A stretch of DNA of 64,000 nt from Fulvivirga sp. M361 (GTDB lineage: Bacteria; Bacteroidota; Bacteroidia; Cytophagales; Cyclobacteriaceae): the NCBI RefSeq assembly GCF_007097395.1, contig NZ_VKDC01000010.1, positions 111,683 through 175,682 of the forward strand, given 5' to 3'. Below, in pieces: positions 50,071-58,459 of this stretch; positions within the stretch are counted from its first letter, which is position 1, and each line of letters starts with the position of its first letter. The notes under the pieces are model-generated. The model searched no databases. It was not told where the DNA came from and saw only the letters and a list, made by a program, of their open reading frames with translations. The position numbers and the translations under genes are program-made.

Positions 50071-51921
50071 TCAATTAACATGTGCTGAGAACAGGTTTTG
50101 TATGGATATTGGGGAGGTATCTCCATCGCCGTTTAGATAGATCTCTTCTATTTTCTTTTTAAAATTCCAGACTGTATTTCTTCTTAGTTGTAGCATTTCA
50201 GAAAGTTCATCCAATGTAAAATCATTGGGTTGATTATTGGTTACATATAAAATGTAAAACGCTTTTTCAATGGGGAATTTGATACGATGGAAAATGGTAT
50301 TACTGGTAATTGATTCATCATAACCACACTTTGAGCATCTACGTGCAAATTTGGTATGTCCTTCTGAGAATTTCGTGTTATTGCACTTGGTACAATGGTA
50401 TCCATTAGCCCATTTAAGCCTGTCCAAAAATCGGTAGCAGGTCAGTTGGTCAGGAAATATATTCCTGAACTGATCCAATGTCAGATTCTTGTTGATCAGC
50501 CGGTCACGAAGTACCTCTTTAATGTTATTTTTTAACTTCCAGTTATCCAGGTCTAACATAGAGTTGATCTTATTGATCTCTCTTGTCTGTTCGAAGAGCT
50601 TCTGGTTGGTTTCAGCCAGAAGAAGATTTTTTTCTTCCAATTGCCCGGTACGTTCTTTTATTTTTCCTTCTAATTCCTTGTTTACTTTATCCTTGAGCAT
50701 CGCATTTTCCTGGTGCTGAATGATGGTCCTTTTTAATGCCCTGTCGCGATTAGACTTTAATATCCTCACCCTGTCACTAAGGGCAAAGGTCAGAAACAGC
50801 ATTTCCAGCAGGAAACACACGTGAAGACTATAATAGGACAGTATAACAAAAGGAATAACAGACAGATACAAAAGTGCCTTTATTAAAAAGCCTAAGAACA
50901 AAATGCCATATGCTAAAACGAAAAACCGGGCCGGCTTATATCCTCTTAACCAAATGTATATACTGGTATAAAAAATAAGTGTCAGAGGTATTATCTCAAT
51001 ATTCCTATATTCAAAAAACTTATGGTCAAACAACAGTGCGTATAAGAAAACCACTGTCCTCAAAATAAGCGCCAGTTTCAGCAGTTTATCTAGTTTCGGT
51101 GACCTTACGGCAGTACTCAGAAAGCGCCGGGAAAACAATATAGACCAGAAGATCAAGGAAAAAAGAGCGGTCCCATAAGCAAACTGGTTCCATTGGGGAG
51201 AGTTAGGCCAAAGGTATTGGAACGCTATACCATCTACACACATCGCATATATGCCAACACTCAAAATATAGAAGGTATAGAATAAGTATTTTTCCTCTTT
51301 AATCGCGAAGAAAATGAGGAGATTGTATAACGTAATAATGAAGATCATCCCATAGAACAATCCATATAAGAAGTACTCATTCAGTGAATAGTGAATGAAA
51401 CGGTTGACCGTCCTGAGGGCAATCCGTATATCGGCATAGGAGTGGGAACGAACCTTAAAATAAATATCTTGCCTGTCTTTCATCACCGGATTGATCAGCC
51501 ATTCAAAATTTTTGTGTGATAATGCTTTTTTATCGAACGGGAAGTGGTCTCCTACCTCATCGCGGGTGTATTCACCATTATCTTTTGGAAAATAGGCCGT
51601 GATCTCATCAATAGTTTGATCGTAAAACTCTATGATCCACTGCTTTTCGCTGTTTTCACTGATCAACAGAGGTACTTTAATCCAATATGTACAGGAAACA
51701 CAGTAGTCTTTAGGTATGAACTGTGTATAAATGGTAAATTCACCCTTCTTCTGAAGGATGTCTTCAAAGTCCATATTTCCTACACTGTCTACCAGGATAG
51801 GCAATGAGTTGATGGGCAACAAAACCTCATCAACAGAGTCGTCAACGTAAATTTTTTCTCTTTCCGGGTATGAAAATAGTGAGAATAAAAGAATATATGA
51901 TAATGTATTGATACCGATCAT
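50071..51921 (-). CDS. 7TMR-DISM membrane sensor fused to an IS1595-type zinc-ribbon/HTH
   Basis: Start taken at ATG 51921 (signal-like MIGINTLSYILLFSLFSY); the frame is open to 51981. Residue numbers here count from 51981. The N-terminal periplasmic domain (about 40-190) has the DISMED2 look (YWIKVPLLI, EFYDQTIDEITAYFP). Seven TM helices follow (about 205-405), then a coiled coil (about 410-490). The C-terminal part (about 500-620) matches the DNA-binding region of IS1595-family transposases: LTLDQFRNIFPDQLTCYRFL, a zinc ribbon CTKC...CSKC (about 530-550), SITSNTIFHRIKFPIEKAF, and an HTH (LDELSEMLQLRRNTVWNFKK). The DDE nuclease domain is absent. It should act as a membrane-bound transcription regulator; location suggests control of the PUL. 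Confidence 0.82.
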   Translation of the reverse strand: MIGINTLSYILLFSLFSYPEREKIYVDDSVDEVLLPINSLPILVDSVGNMDFEDILQKKGEFTIYTQFIPKDYCVSCTYWIKVPLLISENSEKQWIIEFYDQTIDEITAYFPKDNGEYTRDEVGDHFPFDKKALSHKNFEWLINPVMKDRQDIYFKVRSHSYADIRIALRTVNRFIHYSLNEYFLYGLFYGMIFIITLYNLLIFFAIKEEKYLFYTFYILSVGIYAMCVDGIAFQYLWPNSPQWNQFAYGTALFSLIFWSILFSRRFLSTAVRSPKLDKLLKLALILRTVVFLYALLFDHKFFEYRNIEIIPLTLIFYTSIYIWLRGYKPARFFVLAYGILFLGFLIKALLYLSVIPFVILSYYSLHVCFLLEMLFLTFALSDRVRILKSNRDRALKRTIIQHQENAMLKDKVNKELEGKIKERTGQLEEKNLLLAETNQKLFEQTREINKINSMLDLDNWKLKNNIKEVLRDRLINKNLTLDQFRNIFPDQLTCYRFLDRLKWANGYHCTKCNNTKFSEGHTKFARRCSKCGYDESITSNTIFHRIKFPIEKAFYILYVTNNQPNDFTLDELSEMLQLRRNTVWNFKKKIEEIYLNGDGDTSPISIQNLFSAHVN

Positions 51922-52075
51922 AATTTTAACACTTTCGGCTTTACATCCCTCTAATTTACAGATAATTACGATCTGTAGCACGCAAAAATCAGAACCAGGA
52001 AAATGTTATGGTCAGCATTTTGTCAAGGTCAATACCCGATAATATTGGTAGATACCTTAGCAAAGCAAACCGCTA

Positions 52076-53524
52076 CTACCCCTTTAGCAACTTTGCATTG
52101 ATCCAGGATTCAAAATCCAGGTAGTCAAGTATATTGGACCGTTGCTTCTCCGAATGACCCTGAAAGAGTGCAGAAGACAATTTTTCAAACCTCTCTTTAT
52201 ATTCATACGGCAGAGATGTACTCAGCTGAGAGAAAAATTTAAGTAATACAGACTCAAAGGCGAATAACTTACTCCTTCTCTTTCTTAAAAATCTTCGGGT
52301 ATTTTCCACTGCATATTTTAATAATGTGATATTCCCCAGCTCAAAATGGATCATTAAAAATAAAAATCTTGCATACGTCTGCAGATCCATGCGATCTGTT
52401 CCAAAATTGTCATTTATGATACGATTGATCCCAGTTAAGGATAATGAGTATTCTTTACACTGAAAATGAATGTAAGCAAATTGATAATAAAAAGACAGGA
52501 GATAATTGGTAGGGATAATATGAATGTCCAGAAAGCGTTGTATTTCTGACATTAGTGCTCTTGCCTTATCCCAGTCTTTCAGGTCCCGGTAAAGTTCAAG
52601 TTCAACGTTATAGGTTTTGATAAATATTTTTAAGGTGTATTGCTTTTGTTTCAAGTGATACCGCTCCGGTATCGTTCTGATCTTTTTCAGGACCTCCACC
52701 GCTGCCCCGGCTTCTTTGTTGTAAAGCATCATGCCCATCGAATTATTCAATGCCGTGACGTAAGCTGATGGGTCTTCTTCTATTCGAAATGGGACTGATT
52801 CCATTGTTTCAATCAAAGCATCTAATGCTTTCTGACCGTTTACAGGGTTTGAGGTCACTATATGTAACATATAGATGAGGTGATAATAGATAGTAAGTGC
52901 ACCAAAGCTTTTAGCGCAACTATTATCTTGCAGCAGAGGATGGTCAAAATAGTCTAACATCGATTTTCGATCGGAAAAATCCTGGTCCATAACTTCGTAA
53001 AGTAGCCTATTATACTGGTCCAGGTTATTGAGCTTTTCCAAAGTCTGCTGTTCTCTGCTCATCACCTCTTTTATTTTCGCATGCGCAGATGTAGCATGTA
53101 GGGCACTTAACAGTCTTTTTTTCCAGCCGAACAGCTCTAAGAGCATGGTATAATTTTCATACTTCAGTGCTATTTTCTCAGCTTTTTTTATTCTATCTAA
53201 ACATGGATCGTAAAGCTCTTTGTGAAAAAGAATTTCAATTTCAAGCAATAGGTGAAGAAGCTCAGACCTCTTTGTTTTTCCTTCATTGTATCCCTTGAGA
53301 CTCTTAAGGATCAATTTCCCCAAGTAATTTTTTGTCACACTGATGTCAGCACAATTAAGTTGCCGTAGGTCCTTATCAGAGCCGTTCATCCTGGCTTCCA
53401 GGATATTAAAAAGTTCAAGGTACTTTTTATCCCCCTGCTGAAGTTCACTGAACAAGCGGAAATATCGCTTCTCGGCCTTGGTAAGGGACCCAATCATACT
53501 TTCCATTGCTCCCTTTTTTGCCAT
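52076..53524 (-). CDS. Large helical (TPR-like) cytoplasmic protein, unknown
   Basis: A 482-residue protein without signal peptide or TM helices. It opens with ESMIGSLTKAEKRYFRLFSE and is helical throughout, with repeat-like pairs of helices (FGALTIYYHLIYMLHIV, LSFYYQFAYIHFQCKEYSL) reminiscent of degenerate TPRs. I recall similar anonymous proteins in Cytophagales but cannot assign a name. It is 95 bp upstream of the 7TMR-DISM gene on the same strand, so the two could be co-expressed. Rich in Lys and Leu; function unknown. Confidence 0.72.
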   Translation of the reverse strand: MAKKGAMESMIGSLTKAEKRYFRLFSELQQGDKKYLELFNILEARMNGSDKDLRQLNCADISVTKNYLGKLILKSLKGYNEGKTKRSELLHLLLEIEILFHKELYDPCLDRIKKAEKIALKYENYTMLLELFGWKKRLLSALHATSAHAKIKEVMSREQQTLEKLNNLDQYNRLLYEVMDQDFSDRKSMLDYFDHPLLQDNSCAKSFGALTIYYHLIYMLHIVTSNPVNGQKALDALIETMESVPFRIEEDPSAYVTALNNSMGMMLYNKEAGAAVEVLKKIRTIPERYHLKQKQYTLKIFIKTYNVELELYRDLKDWDKARALMSEIQRFLDIHIIPTNYLLSFYYQFAYIHFQCKEYSLSLTGINRIINDNFGTDRMDLQTYARFLFLMIHFELGNITLLKYAVENTRRFLRKRRSKLFAFESVLLKFFSQLSTSLPYEYKERFEKLSSALFQGHSEKQRSNILDYLDFESWINAKLLKG

Positions 53525-53749
53525 AGGATTTTAATTTATTCGCCTAAAAAGTCCTATTCTAGTTATTTATCATGCCCTCAAATATATTAATACTCTTTAT
53601 AGGATTATAAGTTTTTGAATTTTTTGATAAGCATTTTGTTTAACCTTATTCTATCTTACACCGTCTATTGTTCAACAACGCGCGTAAATTGAATAGCTGA
53701 ATAAGTCAGTCAGACTCAAAATTTTACATCACTATTAAACAACACGACT

Positions 53750-54118
53750 ATGGCAAATGCAATTAATTGGTTTGAATTACCTGTGGCCGACCTGGAAAGG
53801 GCCAAATCCTTCTATGAAACAATACTGGATATAGAGATCAGTCTTACTGAAATGGGTCCAAGTAAGATGGGCTGGTTTCCCGGTGGGCCTGACCAGTCCG
53901 GCGCCACTGGAACCTTGATGAAATCCGAAGGCTACAAGCCTTCACATGACGGTACGCTGGTCTATTTTTCTGTACAAGATATAGAAGGTACTTTAGGCAA
54001 GATAGGGGCCAGCGGGGGTGAAACTCTCGTACCCAAAACCAGCATAGGAGACTATGGCTTTATTGCTCATTTCCAAGACACTGAGGGCAATAGGGTAGCA
54101 TTACATTCTATTAAATAA
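53750..54118 (+). CDS. VOC-family protein, copy 1
   Basis: A 122-residue single-module vicinal-oxygen-chelate protein: INWFELPVADLERAKSFYET (first beta-alpha unit) and GFIAHFQDTEGNRVALHS (second). Members include glyoxalase-like lyases, dioxygenases and antibiotic-binding proteins; they usually dimerise to form the metal site. The following gene, 24 bp downstream, is a diverged tandem duplicate with the same MANAINWFE start. The pair may form a heterodimer. Substrate unknown; cytoplasmic. Confidence 0.84.
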   Translation: MANAINWFELPVADLERAKSFYETILDIEISLTEMGPSKMGWFPGGPDQSGATGTLMKSEGYKPSHDGTLVYFSVQDIEGTLGKIGASGGETLVPKTSIGDYGFIAHFQDTEGNRVALHSIK

Positions 54119-54142
54119 TTTTCAACTCAACTCTATTACAAC

Positions 54143-54511
54143 ATGGCAAATGCAATTAACTGGTTCGAAATACCAGCAAACAACTTCAAAAGAGCCTGCT
54201 CATTTTATGGAAAGGTGCTAAACCAGGAGATCCACGGACAAGAAATTATGGGCACGCAAATGGGCTTTCTCCATAATGGTCAGGATGGCGTAGGTGGTGC
54301 TGTGGTGCAGGGTGACGGCTACAATCCTTCAGAAGGAGGTGCATTACTCTATCTCAACGGTGGTACCGACTTAAGTGATTCTCTTTCCAGGGTGGAAAAT
54401 GCGGGGGGTAAAGTATTACAGCCCAAAACCAAAATCTCTGACGAAATAGGATATATGGCAATCTTTTTAGATACGGAAGGAAATAAAATAGCTTTCCATA
54501 GCCCTTCTTGA
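54143..54511 (+). CDS. VOC-family protein, copy 2
   Basis: Tandem paralogue of the preceding gene, also 122 residues: INWFEIPANNFKRACSFYGK, a variable middle, and GYMAIFLDTEGNKIAFHSPS. The first metal-ligand region differs from copy 1 (IPANNF versus LPVADL), so the two may have different substrates or only one may be catalytic. A strong terminator starts 16 bp after the stop codon and closes the pair. Confidence 0.84.
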   Translation: MANAINWFEIPANNFKRACSFYGKVLNQEIHGQEIMGTQMGFLHNGQDGVGGAVVQGDGYNPSEGGALLYLNGGTDLSDSLSRVENAGGKVLQPKTKISDEIGYMAIFLDTEGNKIAFHSPS

Positions 54512-54527
54512 TACATCAAATCATACA

Positions 54528-54560
54528 GCCGCCCAAGATCTCACTCTGGGCGGCATTTTT
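54528..54560 (+). terminator. Terminator after the VOC pair
   Basis: GCCGCCCA (54528-54535) pairs perfectly with TGGGCGGC (54547-54554) over 8 bp with an 11-nt loop, followed by ATTTTT. A standard intrinsic terminator. Confidence 0.85.
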
Positions 54561-54575
54561 AAAACATGCCCTTTT

Positions 54576-55247
54576 ATGAGTTATTTCACTAAAGACTTTA
54601 CGGCCTTTTTTAAAGAGCTAAAACAACACAATACAAAAGATTGGTTTGATGAAAACCGAAAACGGTACGAACAATCCGTCAAGAAGCCTTTGTATCGTTT
54701 TATAGACGAAATGATAGGACGTATCAATGCTGAAGAACCTGAGGTTACCCTTCAGGCTAAAGATGCTGTTACCCGTATAAACCGTGACATCCGTTTTTCT
54801 CCTGATAAAACGCCTTATAATACCCACATAGGCGCTGTGATCTCATCAGCAGGGCGTAAGGATAAAAGTGTGCCTGGAATATTTTTGCGCCTGGATACGG
54901 AAGGGGTACATGTTTTTGGCGGTGCACACGGCATAGATGCCAAACAGGTGGCCAAAGTCCGTGCAGCCATAGCGGCTGATCCTGAAAAATTTATGGACCT
55001 GATCCAGGATAAGGCATTTGTCGATAGGTTCGGAACGATCAAAGGAGAAGTAAGTAAACGGATCCCTAAGGAACTGGCGGAAGTCTCTGCGAAGTATCCT
55101 GTAATTATGCAGAAGTCGTTTTACTATGTAGGAAAAATTGCTTCCGGTAAAATTACCCATGACGATCTGCCGGAATTGGTTATGGAATACTGGTATACTG
55201 CCAAACCCGTGAAAGATTTTCTAACTGAGGCTTTAAATCAAAATTAA
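54576..55247 (+). CDS. DUF2461-family protein
   Basis: A 223-residue protein with the TIGR02453/DUF2461 pattern: FTAFFKELKQHNTKDWFDEN, RINRDIRFSPDKTPYNTHIG (the family signature), GVHVFGGAHGIDAKQVAKVR. The family's biochemical role is not known. It directly abuts the TfoX gene (stop codon followed at once by ATG), so the two are co-translated. Cytoplasmic. Confidence 0.88.
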   Translation: MSYFTKDFTAFFKELKQHNTKDWFDENRKRYEQSVKKPLYRFIDEMIGRINAEEPEVTLQAKDAVTRINRDIRFSPDKTPYNTHIGAVISSAGRKDKSVPGIFLRLDTEGVHVFGGAHGIDAKQVAKVRAAIAADPEKFMDLIQDKAFVDRFGTIKGEVSKRIPKELAEVSAKYPVIMQKSFYYVGKIASGKITHDDLPELVMEYWYTAKPVKDFLTEALNQN

Positions 55248-55595
55248 ATGGCATTTGACGAATTTTTAGCTGATCGGGTCAGGACCTTAATACGACAGAA
55301 AAACGTAGTGTTCGAAGAAAAGAAAATGATGGGCGGACTTTGTATTATGGTGAATGATAAAATGTGTGTAGGCGTGATAAAAAATCAATTAATGGCAAGG
55401 ATCGATCCGGACGTTTACGATGAGGTACTGGACACCCGGGGCAGCAAAGAAATGGACTTTACAGGACGGGCTATGAAGGGCTTTCTCTTTATTAAACCGG
55501 AAGGGATAGATATGGATAGTGACCTGGAATACTGGGTGGACCTTTGCCTGGAATTCAATCCAAAAGCAAAATCAAGTAAAAAGAAAGCGAAGTAA
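55248..55595 (+). CDS. TfoX/Sxy N-terminal-domain protein
   Basis: A 115-residue protein made of the TfoX N-terminal domain only: DRVRTLIRQKNVVFEEKKMM, GGLCIMVNDKMCVGVIKNQLM, FTGRAMKGFLFI. In Enterobacteria and Haemophilus the full-length protein regulates competence, but stand-alone N-domains in Bacteroidota have no known link to that. It lies immediately after DUF2461 and its tail is Lys-rich (SKKKAK). Convergent with the molybdate operon, separated by 33 bp. Confidence 0.85.
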   Translation: MAFDEFLADRVRTLIRQKNVVFEEKKMMGGLCIMVNDKMCVGVIKNQLMARIDPDVYDEVLDTRGSKEMDFTGRAMKGFLFIKPEGIDMDSDLEYWVDLCLEFNPKAKSSKKKAK

Positions 55596-55628
55596 AACAG
55601 TCCTTTCAACCTTACGGTAAATCAGTCA

Positions 55629-56504
55629 TTACCGGATCTTACGAATGATGGGGTTAAAAGCTTTGGAGGCCACTAATACCTGATCTCCTACGGAAATGTT
55701 CTCCAAATCACTTCCTTCTACAGCCACTTTCACAAGGTCTCTCCCTATTAGAATAGTAACTATGTACAGAAAGTCTTGCTTTTCAATAGACATCACTTCA
55801 CCTGAAAACTGAAATTTGGCGCTTATGTTTTTACGGGTAAATATCTCCTTAGAATCACCATAAGCTATTTGCTTGCCATTATCGATGATCAACATTTTAT
55901 CCGACATCTTTAAAATCTCTGAGATATCATGACTTATGAGCAATGTGGTGAGATCGTATTCACGATGTACCTGAATAATGTATTGCTGTAGTTTCTGCCT
56001 CATATCATAATCAAGCGCTGAAAGAGGTTCGTCTAACATAAGCACTTGCGGCTTACGCACCAAAGCACGCGCCAACGCCACGCGCTGTTGCTGCCCCCCG
56101 GACAATAAACCTGGCCTTCGATGCTGTAGATCACCAAGCTCTATAATATCAATAAGCTGTCTTATTCGTTTGCTATCCCCGGTTTTATCTTGTGCAAATA
56201 GCAGGTTCTCTTTGACTGTCATGTTTGGGAATAATGCATAATCTTGAAAAACAAACCCTACCTCACGCTTCTGCGGTGGTAAGTTTATCCCTTTTGTGCT
56301 GTCATACCATATTTTCCCATTTATGGTGATGTTCCCCTTCTCCGGAGTCATCAGCCCTGCTATCATTTTAAGGAGGGAGGTTTTCCCCGCCCCTGATTTG
56401 CCATAAAGTGTGGTAATACTTCCATGATCAATGTCCAATACAAGTTCTAATGCTGCTTCTACTGTGTCAAAAAGTAATTTTTTTTGTAAGGAAAGCTCTA
56501 TCAT
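55629..56504 (-). CDS. modC: Molybdate ABC transporter ATPase ModC
   Basis: A 291-residue ABC ATPase. Walker A GKSGAGKTSLLKMIAG, Q-loop VFQDYALFPNMTVKENLLF, signature LLSGGQQQRVALARAL, Walker B VLMLDEPLSALD and the switch His in LLISHD are all present. Residues about 225-290 form one TOBE-like domain. It is shorter than the ~350-residue E. coli ModC, which has two TOBE units. Start overlaps modB by ATGA, so translation is coupled. It energises molybdate (or tungstate) import. Confidence 0.9.
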   Translation of the reverse strand: MIELSLQKKLLFDTVEAALELVLDIDHGSITTLYGKSGAGKTSLLKMIAGLMTPEKGNITINGKIWYDSTKGINLPPQKREVGFVFQDYALFPNMTVKENLLFAQDKTGDSKRIRQLIDIIELGDLQHRRPGLLSGGQQQRVALARALVRKPQVLMLDEPLSALDYDMRQKLQQYIIQVHREYDLTTLLISHDISEILKMSDKMLIIDNGKQIAYGDSKEIFTRKNISAKFQFSGEVMSIEKQDFLYIVTILIGRDLVKVAVEGSDLENISVGDQVLVASKAFNPIIRKIR

Positions 56505-57175
56505 CGTGTCAAACCCGTTATATCTTTCCCGTTAATCAGGTATACAATCAACAAAATAGTGAAGGTGATACTAAATAATATCAGGCTGTAGGTATTAGCA
56601 CTACCATATTCCAGTGCTTCCACGGCATCATAAACCGCTACAGAGGCCACTTTGGTTTTCCCCGGAATATTACCGCCTATCATCAATACCACCCCAAACT
56701 CACCGATAGTATGTGCAAAGGCGAGCACTATACCTGTAAGTAAAGAAGATTTCATGTTAGGCAATAATACCCGAAAAAGCGTGGTGACCCTGGATTTACC
56801 CAATACGTAGGCAGCTTCTTTAAAAGAATTAGGCAAATTAACAAAACCCGCCTGAATGGGATGGACCATAAAAGGTAAGCTATAGATAACAGAAGCTACT
56901 ACCAACCCTTCAAATGAAAAAGCCAATCGTATTCCAAGATAGTTATCCAACCATCCACCAAAGGTCCCCGAAGGATTGAAAGCAATAAGTAAATAAAACC
57001 CTAGTACCGTAGGAGGTAATACAAGCGGCATACTCACCAGGGTAGTTATCAGTGGCTTTAAACGGACTCTTGAAAAGGCCAACCAATGGGCTAAAGGTAT
57101 AGCTATGATAAGTAAGATCAGCGTAGTAATGCACGCTAACTTAAACGTTAATATAAGGGGACTCCACTCTATCAT
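56501..57175 (-). CDS. modB: Molybdate ABC transporter permease ModB
   Basis: A 224-residue integral membrane permease with about five TM segments. The EAA loop is NSFKEAAYVLGKSRVTTLFR, and AFAHTIGEFGVVLMIGGNIPG is the family block characteristic of ModB. ATGA overlaps with both neighbours place it in a translationally coupled operon between the molbindin gene and modC. It forms the inner-membrane channel for molybdate. Confidence 0.92.
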   Translation of the reverse strand: MIEWSPLILTFKLACITTLILLIIAIPLAHWLAFSRVRLKPLITTLVSMPLVLPPTVLGFYLLIAFNPSGTFGGWLDNYLGIRLAFSFEGLVVASVIYSLPFMVHPIQAGFVNLPNSFKEAAYVLGKSRVTTLFRVLLPNMKSSLLTGIVLAFAHTIGEFGVVLMIGGNIPGKTKVASVAVYDAVEALEYGSANTYSLILFSITFTILLIVYLINGKDITGLTR

Positions 57176-57570
57176 ACGGACAACATTATGTCACTGGTTT
57201 TAATCAATCCTGTGATAGGTGATCCTTTTTCCAGGTTGAGGCTTTTAACGGCTTCTGTGTTATTAATAACTGTTATTAGGCCTACTTCCGTTTCGAGTAA
57301 TAGCTTACTCAACAATTCACCATATTCAATGGATCCGACGGTACCTTTTACCTGGTTCAAAACACTTACGCGATGCCCATCCCCTTTTCCCACGATCACT
57401 TCAGTCTCTTTAAAAACTACTTTCACCTGGTTGTTCACATGGAGATAGTCAGCTGTATTAGGTGTATCAATAACTACTGCTGATAAATAGGACGACCCCA
57501 CTTTAACTTTAACAAGTGAAAGATGATCACTTACCGTGACATGGTCTATTTCTCCGCTCAGTGTATTCAT
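57172..57570 (-). CDS. Stand-alone di-TOBE molbindin
   Basis: A 132-residue protein consisting of two Mop/TOBE units (about 1-65 and 70-132; the second contains NQVKGTVGSIEYGELLSKLL). Molbindins are small cytoplasmic oligomeric proteins that store or buffer molybdate. It is inserted between modA and modB, 8 bp after modA and overlapping modB by 4 bp. ModC here has only one TOBE unit, so this protein might compensate by binding next to the ATPase (inference). Confidence 0.8.
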   Translation of the reverse strand: MNTLSGEIDHVTVSDHLSLVKVKVGSSYLSAVVIDTPNTADYLHVNNQVKVVFKETEVIVGKGDGHRVSVLNQVKGTVGSIEYGELLSKLLLETEVGLITVINNTEAVKSLNLEKGSPITGLIKTSDIMLSV

Positions 57571-57578
57571 CTATAATG

Positions 57579-58358
57579 TCATTGAAATGTGGATAGCTGA
57601 TCACCCATAGTACTGTAACCATATCTGTTAAGTACCTTCTGACCTTGATCAGAAAGAAGAAAGTCATAAAATTGGCGTGCCTCCTCGCTGAAGGCGCTTT
57701 CATTATTGATCAATACCACGCCTTGTTCAATTTTGTCATACAATCGTTCATTGATCGGAATCCATTTGCCTTTGCCTTTCATCTTTTCGGATAAAACTAC
57801 AGACATCGCCGTGAAACCAATTTCAGCAGCTCCTGACACAATGAATTGATTAGTTTGGGAGATACTTTCGCCATATATTAGCTTTTCCTCAACTAGTCCG
57901 TAGATATTACTGTTTTTCAACACAGTTACAGCAGCTCGTCCATATGGAGCAATTTCAGCATTGGCTATCGCTATGTGTCTGATATGACCTTGTGTAAGAG
58001 CATTAATATCAGGCTCAAAGCCATCGGTCATACTCCATAACACCAATTTGCCGTAGGCATATACACTGGGTTGTGTCGTCGTAAGACCCAAATCGAATAA
58101 TTCCGTTGGATATTTCATATCTGCTGACATAAATACATCATAAGGAGCGCCCGCTTTTATCTGTGCCATTAATTTCCCTGATGAACCTGTTACCAGGGCA
58201 CAATCTATTCCGGTGGAAGCTGAAAAGACCTGAACCAGTTCGCTCATCACAAACCGCATATTAGCTGCGCTGGCCAATGTAAGTTTTTGAGTTTCCCGGG
58301 TGCCACAACCAGATAGCATCACCAAAAGCAGCAATCTCCACATCAGCTTTTTTCTCAT
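57579..58358 (-). CDS. modA: Molybdate-binding lipoprotein ModA
   Basis: A 259-residue periplasmic binding lipoprotein (signal LLLVMLSGC). LTLASAANMRFVMSELVQVF, LVTGSSGKLMAQIKAGAPYD and DVFMSADMKYPTELF are ModA hallmarks with the Ser residues of the oxyanion site. AEIGFTAMSVVL is the third block. It delivers molybdate or tungstate to ModBC. First gene of the operon; no Moco riboswitch was recognised in the ~220-bp region upstream, part of which is occupied by the next gene. Confidence 0.92.
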   Translation of the reverse strand: MRKKLMWRLLLLVMLSGCGTRETQKLTLASAANMRFVMSELVQVFSASTGIDCALVTGSSGKLMAQIKAGAPYDVFMSADMKYPTELFDLGLTTTQPSVYAYGKLVLWSMTDGFEPDINALTQGHIRHIAIANAEIAPYGRAAVTVLKNSNIYGLVEEKLIYGESISQTNQFIVSGAAEIGFTAMSVVLSEKMKGKGKWIPINERLYDKIEQGVVLINNESAFSEEARQFYDFLLSDQGQKVLNRYGYSTMGDQLSTFQ

Positions 58359-58459
58359 TGGCTTTGTACTTTGCTAATAAACCTAATAGAAAAATATTAT
58401 ATGTTTAAAGTGTTGTCTACAATACTTTTTCAAGCAAACGGACACATTGAATCATCATT

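Noticed and set aside
50071..51981. Reading the C-terminal zinc ribbon as a nearby IS1595 element
   Set aside because: The ribbon and HTH are in frame with the sensor, no DDE domain follows and no inverted repeats flank it, so it is a fused domain and not an insertion.
58359..58459. Moco riboswitch upstream of modA
   Set aside because: The 101-bp spacer is AT-rich with no extended pairing of the kind expected.
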